A stretch of DNA of 64,000 nt from Liolophura sinensis (GCF_032854445.1 NC_088301.1:58912512-58976511), one strand, 5' to 3'; numbered from the stretch's first letter, positions 1-13,352 are shown. Numbers and translations: made by a program. Notes: a model not told the origin generated them from the sequence alone.

Positions 1-1139
1 AAATCACGATAATGATAGTATGGTGTGTCGATATGTCATATCAGTAACTGGTTTTCAGAGATCTGAAACCGCCTCTTATTAGATGCCAGATTAAACACCG
101 GATGTTAATAAACATACAGTCATACTGGGTGAGAAGGAGACAGGCAGACGCTGACAGGAACAGTACACTATGATTTATGTCCTCCATTTTTTGTCAACAT
201 TAGTCATTTGACTGTAACAGTGCATGATGGTAGGCTACATCTAGAAAAATCGACACTGTCACATTTCTTTGATGTTAACATGCATGATTTGTTATATTTA
301 TAGTTAGATGATTGCAGTTTTGAAAACCATTGACAGATAGTCACTTGTCTCAGTCTCCGATGCGCATTAGTTTTTCATTCAGGCTTGATAACTGATTTGT
401 TTTGTTTTTTAACAGTAAAAAGGTAGAAATACTAGTAGCAGCCACATTATACATTATTTAAGATTACTGAGAAACAGTTGTGTAAAGAAAATTGTTATAT
501 GAAGTGGATGATGTTCCCTTGGAGAAATTGCGACCCCCATGCAGGAAATACTTGTATAGCCCCGGCCCCGAAATTGTTTTTTCACATACTGTATTCGACA
601 GGTAACATAACGGCTACATTACTATGTTTTTATGCAAATGCGCCAGAAATGTAAGGATATAAAAATCTTACTAATTTACACGTGTCTCTTGTGAATGAAA
701 ACAGTAAGTCCATCCAAGTAAATTATGTACTTCTTTTACTTAATTCACTTTCCTAAACTTAAACAGACAACTATATTTTTACACTGAGAGAATATATTTT
801 ACCCATACAAATTTTAGTGGAGTCTTTTTTCTGCCATAAAACCTCTGTGTAACCAACAACATCGATGAGGGTCACTAGCGCCATATACCAAAACATTCAT
901 GATATTGCGCTATATATGTACAGTGATTTGTACTAAACTGTTGATATCGTTTTGTGCTCGAGATAATTGTTGCCAGGAAAGGAAGCTATTATTCTGGACG
1001 TAATGGTTCAAGTAAAGCATGAACACCGTGTTGTGCGTGTTATAATTAGTGCTATGTGCTGTAGGAAGCCTGTTGTTACCTTTTTCTAGATGTATTGGAT
1101 TGTCTTGTAAAGAAATCATGAACACTACAGGCTTTGTAA
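1..1139. other. AT-rich non-coding stretch
   Basis: No coding frame, RNA gene or repeat is recognisable here. The sequence is AT-rich with ordinary short homopolymers. A 71-codon open frame on the minus strand at 910-1125 lacks any recognisable motif and is treated as chance. Confidence 0.5.
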
Positions 1140-2825
1140 CTATTATGTTACAAGCGAAGAAGGCAGAAACACCACGGTGTCACGCGTAATGATTATTTCC
1201 AAGAGAAAATGCCCCCAAACACAACATTGTACATCAAATCTAAGTTATAATGGAAGTAAGAAACCACTTAGGCCTACACCAACATCTCACGATAAGTTAC
1301 AAACAAAGAAGGCACAAACACCATGTTGTGCATCAGATCTTAACTTACAAGTCTAGAAGTCAAGATCACCAAGTTTTTTTTTAGCTAATGATAAGTTACA
1401 AGCCCAGAAATCACTAACTCCGCGTTGTACATCCGATGATAAGTTAGAAGCGCAGATACCACTCTAACACCATGTTGTAATCTAGTGATAAGTTACACGC
1501 GAAGAAACCACTACCTCCACGTTGTATATGTAATGATCAGTTACAAGCCCAGAAACCTCTAACACAAAGTTACACCTCTAATGATGAGTTACAAACGAAA
1601 AAACTCCACGTTGTATATCTAATGGTAAGCTACAAGACCAGAAATCACAAACACCTATATATCTACTAAGTTACAAGAGAAGAAACCATTAACTCCACAT
1701 TGTATATCTAATAATATGCTACAAGCGCAGACACCACTAACTCGAAGTTGTACATTTAATGATAAGTTACAAGAAAAGAAACCACAAACACCAAGTTGTA
1801 TATCTAATGATAAATTAAAAACTAAGAAACCACTACCTCCACGTTGTATATGCAATGGTAAGCTACAAGCCCAGAAACCACAAACACCAAGTTGTATATC
1901 TAATAAGTTACAAGCGAAGAAACCAATAACTTCACGTTGTACAACTAATAATATGCTACAAGCGCAGACATCACTAACTCGAATTTGTACATTTAATGAT
2001 AAGTTACAAGAAAAGAAACCACTAACTCGAAGTTTATATGTAATGATAAGTTACAAGCAAAGAAACCTCTAACACAACGTTACACCTCTAATGATGAGTT
2101 ACAAGCGAAAAAACCACTAACTCCACGTTGTACATCTAATAATATGCTACAAGCGCAGACACCACTAACTCGAAGTTGTTCATTTAATGATAAGTTACAA
2201 GAAAAGAAACCACTAACTGGAAGTTTTATAGGCAATGATGAGTTACAAGCAAAGAAACCACTACCTCCACGTTGTATATGTAATGATAAGTTACAAGCCC
2301 AGAAACCTCTAACACAAAGTTACACCTCTAATGATGAGTTGCACGCGAAGAAACCACTAACTCCACGTTGTACCTCTGATGATAAGTTAGAAGACCAGAA
2401 ACCTCTAACTCTAAGTTAACCATCTAATGATACGTTACAAACGAAGAAACCACAAGCTCCATTTTGTAATCTAATGATAAGTTACAAGCGAGGAAACCAC
2501 TAACGCCAAGTTGTTCATCTAATGGTACGTTACAAGCGCAGAAACCACGAACTCCACGCTGTATGTCTAATGATAATTTACAAAAGAAGAAACCATTAAC
2601 TCGACGTTGTACATCTAATGATAAGTTACAAGCGAAGAAACCACAAACACCATGTTGTACATCCAATGATAAGTTACAAGCCCAGAAACCTTTAACACAA
2701 AGTTAAACAGCGCAGAAACCACTCACCACTTAGTTGTCTACCTAATGATAAGATAAGACGTTGTACACGTAATGATTATTGCCAAGCGAAGATGCCACAA
2801 ACACCACATTGTACATTAAATGGTC
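1140..2825. repeat. 48-bp minisatellite array, about 35 units
   Basis: Diverged tandem units with a 48-base period run through this stretch; for example GATAAGTTAC starts at 1761 and its counterpart at 1809. The core reads approximately GATAAGTTACAAGCGAAGAA followed by ACCACTAACTCCACGTTGTA and CATCTAAT. Since 48 is divisible by three, open frames of 118 and 91 codons persist on the plus strand (1716-2072, 2144-2419). They encode a 16-residue repeat around NDKLQ-KKPLTPRC. Units vary by substitutions, short indels and scattered frame breaks, so I call this satellite DNA; a decayed repetitive exon is the alternative. Confidence 0.9.
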
Positions 2826-3000
2826 AGGTTTATGGGTGGAGGTAACCGATTAAAGCCTAACGGACAAAGCAACGTGCCAGCCTATATGACAAACTCTGAC
2901 GCCGAGCCGAAGTCAAAGTAGCCACATGTGGATTCGACCCGGTGACCTCATTTCCCAAGAGGCAGTCATCGGAAGGCTTGCTTAGGATAAGGTTCGAACA
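2818..3000 (+). repeat. Dispersed repeat fragment (GATGGTCAGG family)
   Basis: The segment starts with ATGGTCAGGTTTATGGGTGG. A diverged copy of this start lies at 20056, so this is an interspersed repeat. Read on the minus strand it contains GGGTCGAATCCAC, close to a tRNA B-box (RNA polymerase III internal promoter), which suggests a SINE-like origin. No coding potential is visible. Confidence 0.45.
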
Positions 3001-3429
3001 TATCTGCAGGTAAAGGGAAATAACTCTACTAAAATACCCTATTTCGATTTGACTTACAGTTATACTATAGATGGGACCTGTACACTCAAAGTTATTTATG
3101 ATTTTCCCTGAGTAATGGAAGAAGGCGATTAATCCCACCACATTTACGTAAGTTATACGACAGGAAAAGCAAAAAGAAGTTGTTTTCGCTTGACCACATA
3201 TAATAATATATGACAGGTGTTGGATAGATGCAGAAGAACGAAAACCGCATTTTGGCTTTTGTGCTTTTCAACAAATAATCTTTACGTACGCCAGTCCTGC
3301 GACATCTACACACAAACCAAATGCTCTCCAGATACAAAAATGGCAGTAAAAAATACGTCTGTGATAACTTTGAAAGGCTGTCCATATACGGCTGCCAGTG
3401 GATTGGGTTTGTCGTCATGTAATGTCGTC

Positions 3430-3840
3430 ATGTACAACAAACCGCTTTGTAACAGAAATGAGTGGAAGGATATAACCTAACGCCCTGTGATAAAGCTGAG
3501 GAGGTGGATACAGCAAATCGCATGTACCAACACTGAGTTGATGGATACAGCCAACTGCCCAGAAATAAAACCGATTGGGTGAATATAACCAATGACTGTA
3601 ATAAAACCAAGAGAATGAAAACACCCCATCGCCATGCATGTAATAAAAACAGAGTGGATGGATACAGCCAACCGACCAGCAATACAAATGAAAAGATGGA
3701 TACAGCCAGTGCCCTGTTATAAAACTGGGTTGATGGACACAGCTAGCGACGTGTAATATAACTGGGTTGAAGGACAAAGCCAGCGCCCTGTAATAAAACT
3801 GTGTTAATTGATGGATACAGCCAACGCCCAGTAATTAAAC
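3430..3840. repeat. Minisatellite array, about 36-41 bp units
   Basis: Roughly ten irregular units carry the core TTGATGGATACAGCCAAC followed by GCCCTGTAATAAAACTGGG. Examples lie near 3540, 3659, 3694, 3732, 3769 and 3811. Unit length varies, so the overlapping minus-strand open frames (3415-3777 and nested ones) are repeat artefacts. Confidence 0.8.
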
Positions 3841-6800
3841 TTTTAGATTTTGTTTCACTGGTGAAGAAAAATCATGCTAGGTAACTCGAATGATATGTCA
3901 AAGAATAATATTTTCCGGTCGGTCTAAATTTGAAGATAAACGGTATCGGCAACAATATACTAGTAAACCATATACCACATGTACTTTGATGTATCACCAG
4001 TCAAATCTTTCCCCCAGCTTAAAATATATTTTGTGGAAAAAAACAACCTTTTTATGAATAGGGTGTCAAACCACAACACATTAAATACAGGTGAGTGATT
4101 TCACCTTAATTGCTTGGATGGTCACGTACATAGCTTTAGGGCCTACTTATGGTATTCACACTTCGGTCATGGTAAATGGGATACTTTCCGGTCAACTTGA
4201 CATCAAACCATATAATCCCTAGGCTAGTTATCCATCCTTTTTTGTATCTTTGCCTTCAAAAATTCAGCGGACAATCAATGCATCTTTTTTACAAAACAAA
4301 AAGTTGATATAACAAACAAACTTTCTGACCATATTCAAGTATATCTTTATGAACTGTGTATTGCCAGTAGCCTCACAAATATAGAGATCAGACCACATAA
4401 AATATATACCCTGTCCATGTATGTTGAAATGCCTTAGGTTTCCAATGTGTGAGCTTATATAGGGACGACTATATATGGCAGAGAACGTGAATACTCTTAA
4501 GGCGATTAATAACCCGGTGCACATCACATAACTTGATAATCATTTCTATTCAGAGGATAATGTGAAGGAAAATGTAGTAATTACACAGACAATCACTTCT
4601 ATGCAGCGAAAAAAGCCTATATGATTGTTTACACAATATATTTGTAAACTCTCCTATGCTGTATACATGAAGCCAACAATTGTTTTAACTGTTAAATAGC
4701 GGTGGTTTTCTCCGATACTTCGGTTTCCTCCACCTACACACCTGTCGGACCGTCGTGTAAGTGGACAGTACTTTATTACAGTTTTAAACACCAATGAAAC
4801 AAATCAAAAATTCACTTAAGAGCATACTTAAGAAGATCATGTGTTAGGCTTGTGGAAGGTGGAGACAGAGGCCGAGGAACACTTTAACATACGTAACCCT
4901 GCAATGGTATTTCCAGGTTCAAATGAATTTACGTCTGCGTGATTTTTACCCCATACATAAATGCCTTCATTGCTGCATTCACCCATTCATCATCGTATGA
5001 ATAACGACGAACAATGCTGCCGTTCCCTGACATTCTCTGATGTGAAGTACTACGCAACTTTCAGTTTTGTGAATGGATCAGTTTTGAACTCAAGCCAGAA
5101 CGGACGAAGCTACTTCCTTACCCGCTTAAGTAATTCATTTTACATGTCAAAATAACTACAGCACTGCATGCCTCTCCGCCAGAGTTTTAAGTCGGAAACA
5201 CTAAGTACGGTAATCTGCCTTCGTATTTCGCTACTACATTCAAGGGCTTCCGAAAATTGTGAATCCCACGCAAGGGTACTAAGGTCACAGTTGAGAGGTC
5301 ATCGTATTTTCTTGTGAAGTTGACAAGCCGGAGTGACTGGGGCAACTCGGCCCAACCTATTCTGGTATGCATTGTGTATATAGCAATGAGTAATCATTCG
5401 CTTTAACAGCTTGAGCACTTGACAATTTGACAAGTACTCCGACGGTCTGGTACAGGTACATTACTCGCTGAAACCTTCCCGGCTGAGCCTGTTCTGTCAA
5501 CGAGGCCCGTCCGAAGGGTTTTGTTAGTGTCTGCACAGGTAAGTCGGCGTTCTTAGCCACCTTACATTTAGACTGTTTATAACTTCTGTTACGCTGGTAT
5601 CTTAATTGATGCACTTTGGCGGTTTAAAGAAACAAACAGCATCTCTACTCAAACAAGCAAATAAAACATCCGTTATCTACATGTACCTGTTGTGCAGGTT
5701 CCCTACGGAATATCCGCGGACAAGATGTTACCTCCGCATAACACTGCACAAACACACACGGGCTCGTGGTATGCAAGCATATGCATGCAGGCTTTTTACT
5801 GTGAACTCAATGTCCCTTTACATTGTATGCTGTATACCTTTTTATTGTCATAGTGACCTCGTATAGTTCTACCTATTGCTGTTACAGAAATACGATACGT
5901 TCTGAACAGTAAATTATGATGTATTTGCTGATAAATATCGAATCAACAGCTCTATCTGGAGAGTGGAATACAAAAGCTCGTTGTTCCCTCATGTACATCA
6001 CCTTTATACTTCTGTCAGCCTTCTGTAAATCAATACACCTGAATTTTCCACCTGAGTTCCCTTGCTACTTCCCGACGTGTACTAATCAGTCTATGAGGTT
6101 TATTCTAGCCGAAAGTCTGTCAGGTGTGTGGAACTGGCTCTAGGTACCGGTAGTTTTGAAAGATATAAATCAGTCGAACTCTATGATGCAGGGCCAAGGT
6201 TTTCGGATGCTTCCAACCGTGGAATTCCACCCCATAGCCTGCCTATATATCGGTTAATGTGAAAGATGCACGTAGCCATAAATGTTTTACTTTCTCTTTT
6301 ATAGATCTTAACAAGTATCTAGGGATGCCTTCGTATTTATAGCCTAATATTCACATCTTTTCATAACACAGCCATATTGCTGTATATTAAGTATAGTTTT
6401 ACATTAAACTTTGAGTAACTGTCTATAAAAACCGAGTATATAAATTTGTCTTTGAACCGGGTTAAGATACGCGTTTGTATGCATTGTGCTTGTATAAATA
6501 CGTTTGTAGATATGTGAACAATAGGAGCTTGTAGACAGTGCATGTTCCCGATTGATCAAGTGTTGTTTCCAAGGAGCTGTGTGAGTAAGCGCATGTAGAA
6601 TTTCTGGGCCCCTGGGCAAAGTGTGCACGGGTAGCAACAGCCGTGGAATTGGATCAATACTGAGAGAATAATCGAACACAAAGGCATCTTCTGTAGGCGA
6701 TCGTGGAATGTCAGTTATATCATACACCTTGCACAGCCATGCTGATATTACATGATATTACATTGTGTTGTATTCGTAAGACTCCTATAGCAATGCAAAC

Positions 6801-6966
6801 GTTTAAATGTTTCCCTGTTTTGTGTATTTCTTGTATATGTATGTATTTTCCGATATAAACTTGTTACGGACTTATTATTGACACTAGTGTAAATTTACTG
6901 TTCACTGAGAGAAGAAGATTCAGTATATCAGAAATCTTAGCAAGAGTATTTGGTGGTGTGTTTGTA
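3841..6966. other. Non-coding AT-rich stretch
   Basis: I find no protein family, RNA gene or clear repeat here. Open frames are short (at most 107 codons) and lack motifs, splice partners or codon bias. Confidence 0.45.
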
Positions 6967-7088
6967 AGTGTTTCCACACGTAATGATGAATGTCTAATGT
7001 TACTGGCACTATCCAAAACATGCACTGTGAGTGTTTTCACACGTAATGATAAATGTCTAATATTACTGGCACTATCCAAAACATACAT
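6967..7088. repeat. Tandem duplication of about 62 bp
   Basis: Two adjacent copies share the start (TTTCCACACGTAATGATGA against TTTTCACACGTAATGATAA) and the end TGGCACTATCCAAAACAT. They differ by a few substitutions. Confidence 0.8.
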
Positions 7089-7427
7089 TACTATATGATA
7101 GGAGGTGTGTAAGAATATACCGGGTACGTGAATTAGGTGGTTAAAAGCAGCAGTAAACTGGTATTAAAACGTCGATAAGATGGTGGTATAGTCAGGGAAC
7201 ACGTGTATGAACCTTACATGCTTATACATTCGACTTGCTAAAGAAAACGTGAGACAAAAAGAAAAAACAATGGGGGAGGGGGATCTTAATAAATGAGTAA
7301 TTCTGTTGATGAGGATGACTGAATCATGTGATAAGGCACTCCTCATCAAAGCGCGAATGTAGATGTTACTTCTACTTGATTTACCTGACAAACAAGTGGA
7401 GCCGGTTACAAAGACGAACCGTCACAA

Positions 7428-7428
<1 letters not shown>

Positions 7429-7504
<76 letters not shown>
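7429..7504. repeat. (TA)n(GA)n microsatellite
   Basis: About 16 TA dinucleotides pass directly into about 21 GA dinucleotides. The 64-codon open frame across it (tyrosine/isoleucine then arginine/glutamate runs) is an artefact of the simple repeat. Confidence 0.97.
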
Positions 7505-7507
<3 letters not shown>

Positions 7508-9390
7508 TTTTCTGTATTTTGACAATGTAAACCTATGTTTGGTTAACGAGGCTTTAACAGTCGACACAAACTGTAGGGAGAGCTATTGCACTGTCTACAT
7601 ACATAGAAATGTTGTATAGGCTGACGAAGACAAGCATCTATATACATGTACGAACACTGGGCCTTTAACGATGGTGATCATCAGAATTGTTTTAACTTTG
7701 AGGGAACCTTTTCTGCAGAGAATTAGCAAAACCCACTGGGAGTTTAATTTTAGAAATGTTGGGTTGAACTACAATTTGTACTCATAAAGTTTTAGGTACG
7801 AATGTGCCTCATATACCAAACTTGCACGTGCTTCATATCAGTGAGATTAGGCATTCTCTTTTATTGAAGGTTAAGCTTTTCATAGTTTAAGGTCATGTCT
7901 ACCGATTGACCCCATGAACGTCTGGTAGCTCATCTACCCTGTGATGACACATGCATTTCATGGTTTCTTGAGATTCGAAATTTTAACAATGAGCATAGCT
8001 GTTTGGATAGAAGCTAACTTGACGAGTATGTTGGTAAATATCTCTGGCGGAATGACCGTTACTAATACCCAGTTGGAATCGTCATTATCTACTTAACTGG
8101 GTAAATGGTGTATTTCATATACACTCCAGAAAGCAATATTTTATTCTTAATGACATATAATTAATCGCGGAGAACGTTAGATAACAGGGTGCTTTGCACT
8201 GAGCGAAACTGCCGCAGGTGCACTGCTGTCTGGTTTACAGTGTTAGTGAAAAAACACTCGCCGAGACAAGACAACCCACATTCTGTGTTATTTCCTTACT
8301 GTGTTTACATCACACCACAGCAGTAAATTTACCTCTGTCTTTGTCCTTAGCTAATGGTATCACCTGAGATCTCATTAGGCGAAATAAACTTTCTAGCCAT
8401 GTAAAAGTGTGAAGCTTGATTTAGTTACCTTGTGGAGGGATCATGTAATGTAGAAACAAGTTGTCTGTTTTACAGTTACAATGAGTATGTGCATACGCCG
8501 GCTGTTGAGTTTAGCCCAGTAGGAGAGCCGGCTTATAATCCAGACACAGAATTGTACGCCAGATCGTCCCTCTATGTTAATGTCACGTTTCTTGCACGTA
8601 AAAGCACAACTATCGTCGTGGTCTGATTAACACGTACAAATGCACTTGACGAATTAACAAGATATGCTTAATAGATGTATGTACAACCTCTGAATAAATA
8701 TGCTTACAGTATGACGACAACCCTTTTTCGACGACCGCACAGAATCCGACGCTAACAGATGTCACAGGAATATAAAATCCCAACGCTTTTGTTTGTGTCC
8801 TCACTGTAGAAGCCCGTCATTTTGATTCTGAAATCCAAGCGATAGCTCAATTTTTATTGTAATTAACAGCTCAGGTGTGCATTCTTCTCGTCCCTTTCAT
8901 TTGAATACACCGTGAATATCTGACCTTCCCAGTCGATTTCATCTTTTCACCTATGCTCAGTCATGGCCGGCTTGTACATACCATTTATACACCGTCTTAA
9001 GTGGGCCATAAGTTGTAACCACTTTCTGCACAGGACAATGAATTTTTTGGGAGAGGTGTGTGAGATTTTGCGAACTAGGAGGCCATTAATACCCGTGCAC
9101 ACATTTAAACGCATCAACTTATTTCCATAAAGGTGGAAAAGAACGCATATGTGCTATACCAAAGCCAATTACTATGACACAACTCTCCCCATGCATGTCC
9201 CATCCCAGCTATTTTTCACTATCCGGTGGACAACAGACGCATTTCTTGTCATTTTTCCTGTTTAACATAATTAAAGACGTACAGTATAGAGAGTAAAGCC
9301 GATAACTGTAAATGTAAATGCCTAATTAGTAGCTGCACGCCCAATAGAATCATCGCTTAAGCAGAAATAGGTAAAAAAAATCCAGTCATT
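7505..9390. other. Non-coding stretch
   Basis: Nothing recognisable was seen: no domain, no paired splice sites, no tandem array. The few open frames are under 65 codons. Confidence 0.4.
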
Positions 9391-9600
9391 GCAATTTATA
9401 AGACGCCACTGGTCTAGAAATACTCAGAATGCTGTGTCCTCTCTGTCCGTAAGTGGGAAGGTCTTCAAGCAACCTGCGGATGGTCGTGGATTTCCCCAGG
9501 GCTCTGCTAGGTTTCCTCCGACCATAATGCTGGACGCCGTCGTATTTGTGAAATATTCTTCAGAAGGGAATAAAACAACAATCAAAAAAATGAATAAATG
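9391..9600 (+). mobile_element. SINE family 1 copy with variant head
   Basis: The body carries the family 1 landmarks in order: GTAAGTGGGAAGGTCTTCAA, CCTGCGGATGGTCGTGG, a GTTTCCTCC segment, ATAATGCTGGACGCCGTCGT, GTGAAATATTCTT, and an A-rich tail. The head (9391-9437) differs from the usual tRNA-like head and matches the start of the copy at 41467. Confidence 0.75.
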
Positions 9601-11190
9601 TAAATGCTGTGTCAATTGTCATCACATTTAATATACAATACCATAAAATCAATGTATTCGAGGCTACCATGTCAAAACCCCATGTACGCCGGGAAAGACT
9701 GATATACAGCAGTATTAGAAAACACAAACATTTTCACAAATCTCTCATGAAAGGAAAACTTATACAAGATGTATATGTAGAAACAACATAAACTAGAAGT
9801 TCTCCGTTAGCAAAATCTATTGCCGAGCAGGCTTTCGTTTGTTACCGTTTACCGGGTTCAAAATATACATACATGGCTTAACACAAAAACTCAAGTACTT
9901 TATGTCAAGAAATCTTTATTTTTTGCACGTTTTGTTTAAGGGCGTACACATTATATTTGTCCTTAAAAATCTTAACTTAAAAATCCTGTTTTATCAGTGA
10001 TTTTGTATCTGCCTTTACTGTGCTCTCTTGATAGATATATCACCGGATGCAGTTAATTGAAGTGCGTTTAATTAATATTGCTGTATGCTAAATTTTTAAG
10101 CATTATTTACAATAAAAATAATTTTACGTACAAAACGTCCACTGGTGACTCTGCTTAATACATATATGTATATTTTGTTGTGATGAGGCCGTAAATACAT
10201 GGGCTTTAACATTGATTTAACATGAAAAGGAGAACATATGCCATGTATACATATACACACTCTGCATTATGCCATAGCATTCCTGACCAAAGCTAATTAG
10301 TTCAAATAGTATATTATAAGAAATAAAACAGGTTAATCTAATAGTTACTATGTGTGCACAGTACATTCAAGGACGACGGGAAAGGCCATTCGACGACATT
10401 TCCACTCACGTGTTCAAATGTCTGTTACAAGTTTGTTCTTTTGAGAGGCTATTAAGTGAAAGCCGATGACCTACATTGCGTGTGACTCATCCATAACCAT
10501 GTGACACTAGCTGATACACATCAACATATTACCATGTATCATATACGGTACGACAATAATCGTTAGTCGACAGGAAATGCGCACTTCTAAGGCCGCTATA
10601 TATTACCAGAAGTGTATTTAGTGTTAAATATGTTAATTATCAATGCTGGCCGCCAACGTATAAGTGAAATATTCTTGAGTGTACGGCGTAAAACACCAAT
10701 CAAGTAAAAAAATAAATAGTTATCAATGCACATTTGGTTTTACACACCATCCTTATGCATATACATCAGGGTGTTTGATGGCTACAAACGTTTCCCTAAA
10801 TATGTGCTCTTGTTTTTGACGGATTTGCACACAAGCAGCATATTAGTATGTCTTTTCCACCGGTGTCATTTTCCAGAACAATGATTAAATAGTTCTAGTG
10901 CATAGCCGACTAGATGACAGTCACTCATACATCTAGTTGCACGATTAACTACTGTCTATAAATGCTTGGTTTATTACTGACCTAGCTTGCAAGAGCTTGG
11001 CAAGAACTGCATAGATACGACGACACGATAAGGTTGCAATGCTGTCAAAATGATTTGTTTGTTCGTAGATAAAATGCCAAATAATGCAATTTCTCCTGAA
11101 CACTAATCCACATAACTGACAGGTTTTTATTTACATATATGTAGGAAAGTATAAAGATGATGTTTACTAAAGTTGAGTTAATTACTTGTC
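9601..11190. other. Non-coding stretch upstream of the Kelch gene
   Basis: Apart from one short SINE tail (10641-10719) I see no feature. A splice-acceptor-like TTGTCATTTCAG ends at 11197, about 80 bases before the Kelch start codon. It may mark a 5' UTR exon of that gene. Confidence 0.35.
10641..10719 (+). mobile_element. SINE family 1, 3' fragment
   Basis: Only the 3' end of the family is present: ATGCTGGCCGCCAACGTATA, then GTGAAATATTCTTGAGT, GGCGTAAAACACCAATCAAG and an A-rich tail. A 5'-truncated copy is typical of target-primed reverse transcription. Confidence 0.85.
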
Positions 11191-11278
11191 ATTTCAGATT
11201 GTATTTTGAAGATTTACTTCCGAAAGACTCCACATCCTGTCCAAGCTGACCCTTTTTCGGGTTACAAACGAGTTCAAC

Positions 11279-13352
11279 ATGGCTTCAGCAAATGCTAAGG
11301 CGCCTAAGAATCTCAAGTCAGGTCCGCCCAAGAAAGCTGCAACTCCGACCAAGAAGAAAGGTCCCACCTCTCCCACTAAGGAAAAAGGGAAGGAAAAGGT
11401 GAACGGTGAAGTGAAAGGTAAAGGTAAAGCTGTTAATGGTGCCGCTTCAAAGGCAAGCGGTAAGGAGACAAAATCCCCGGTAGAAAAATGCCCCCCGAAA
11501 GCAAAGCCCGCTAACAATGAGGATGTCAGAAATGGAATAAATACAGATACACCAGCGGGAGACTTAGACATGGATAACTTTGACCATCAAATGCAAGGAG
11601 ATCTTATGATCGGTGACCTTCAGGTTATATTTTTGACGGAAACTGACACGAAGTATGGCAATACCAAACATCAGAGCGTTACAAAAACACCCGGCGACGC
11701 GACATCTGATGTGACCCTCGAAGTTGATGAAAAGACATTCAAGTGTCATAAGTCTGTCCTTACAGCGGCAAGTAGCTACTTTACCGATCTCCTGAAGGGA
11801 GCAAAGAGTGACCCCATCAAGGTTGACAAAGACATAGGATCAGAAACATTCGAAATTCTTCTAGAAAGTCTGTACGATGGCTATGTTGTGCTAACAAGGA
11901 TCTGTCACAAGGCTTTTTTGACGCTGCCGCCTCACTCGACATCCCATGGTTGAAGGACGCAGCAGCCGATAACCTTATGAGGACCCTAGGCCCAGAAACC
12001 ACTTGACTGTGGGTCAGCTATTTCAGAAACACGACCTACCAAATCTCAAGAAGCAAACTGAATCCATGGTGGCTCATAATCTCATAATCTTTTCCGAGAG
12101 CAACGAGTTTCTTGAAAATATGAATTTGACGTTCTCCGAAATATCTTATCCACCAACGAATATGTGGAAGGATCTGAAGGTTTCATCGTGAAGGTCCATC
12201 CTTGATTGGGTACACATGGACAAGGAAAATCGACAAAAGCATTTGGAGGAGCTTGCGAAATTGATACGATTCCCAATGCTCGAGCCAGAAGAGCTGGATC
12301 GTCTGCCTTCAGAACTAACAAGCCTGCCCGGAATGTCGAAACGGATAGAAGAGGCAAAGAACTACGGTCTTATTTAAGCAGTCAGTGCTTATTTGATGGT
12401 GAAGACTACTGCCCGCGTGGTGGTCGCAATATTGTAGCGTTAATTTCAGCAGCGAGATGAACAACGGAAATATTGTCTTGTACAAAGATCCCCAAAAACC
12501 CCACGAACCAATCTGCATTGAACATCTCGAACCAGAGGGACTTAAAACTGAGATGATGTTCACTGCGCAGGCGGTCCTGGGCAACTTCCTGTACATAGCC
12601 GGAGGTTATAACCAGGACAACAGCAGCTCGCCACGTATGTTTCGTTACGACCCTCGCTTCAGAATTTGGATCGAGTTGGCACCCATGACTCATTCCAGAG
12701 TATCCTTTGCCATGTGTGCTTCCGACAAAAAGCTCTTCGCTGTCGGTGGCATAGAGAGGACGTTTGAGGAAGAGAAAGAAACCGAGACGTCCCTGGACAC
12801 TGTAGAGATCTATAATCCTGTGGACAACACGTGGAAGGACTTGCCCAAATTGCCGTACGGATGTTCCGAACACGCAGTCGCGTACTGTGATGGCTACATT
12901 TACATGAGCGGTGGTATCAGCTCGAATCCGATGGACCCCATTCCTCTGGATTATCTTCATGTCCTTAAGGTGGAAGGCGGCGAAAAGTGGGAATCCCTGA
13001 CACCGATGTTCACGGGTCGTCAAGGGCACAGTCTCTCTAACATCAAGAGTAAAATATTTGTCATGGGCGGCAAGTGCGGAGGCGGAATCGGTATCCAGGG
13101 CTTTGAGATTGTATGACCACTGAGATGTACAGCCCATCTACAAAGCAGTGGACGAAGATGGCGTCCCTCCCGGATGGAATTGGCATGGTATCCAGATTTG
13201 TGGCCGTTTTCGATGAAAAAGTGGCGTTCATATCTGGTCAGCACTTGAACTATTACGATTCCGAAAAGGACGAGTTCACTGAGGAAGATTTTTGCGGCCC
13301 AGATGTGCAGAGGATAGTGGCTGTCCATGTGGCCTATCCCCCAACAGTATAG
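11279..13352 (+). pseudogene. BTB-BACK-Kelch (KLHL-type) gene, frameshifted
   Basis: An intact version would be a Kelch-like adaptor. In this family the BTB domain binds Cullin-3, BACK links it, and the Kelch propeller recruits substrates for ubiquitination. The start ATG is at 11279. Residues 1-80 are lysine/proline-rich (KKKGPTSPTKEKGKEK), unusual for the family. The BTB follows near residues 138-200 with SDVTLEVDEKTFKCHKSVLT. A BACK region lies near 12006-12377 (SILDWVHMDKENRQK). Kelch blades run from 12457 to 13352, with YIAGGY, FAVGGI, YMSGGI and FVMGGK motifs and a final blade starting EMYSPSTKQW. The reading frame changes about seven times, six of them between 11885 and 12460, so no single frame encodes the protein. 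The coding part is in one exon; a possible acceptor ending at 11197 hints at a 5' UTR intron. Young pseudogene or indel-rich assembly are both possible. Family identity is firm; the exact orthologue is not. Confidence 0.85.

Noticed and set aside
2857-3418. Minus-strand frames of 94 and 108 codons
   Set aside because: The first lies largely in the GATGGTCAGG-family repeat; the second has no motif or splice context.
12406-13137. 243-codon minus-strand frame
   Set aside because: Antisense to the Kelch propeller, with no domain of its own. The plus strand carries the clear blade motifs. The same applies to the minus-strand frame 11194-11571.
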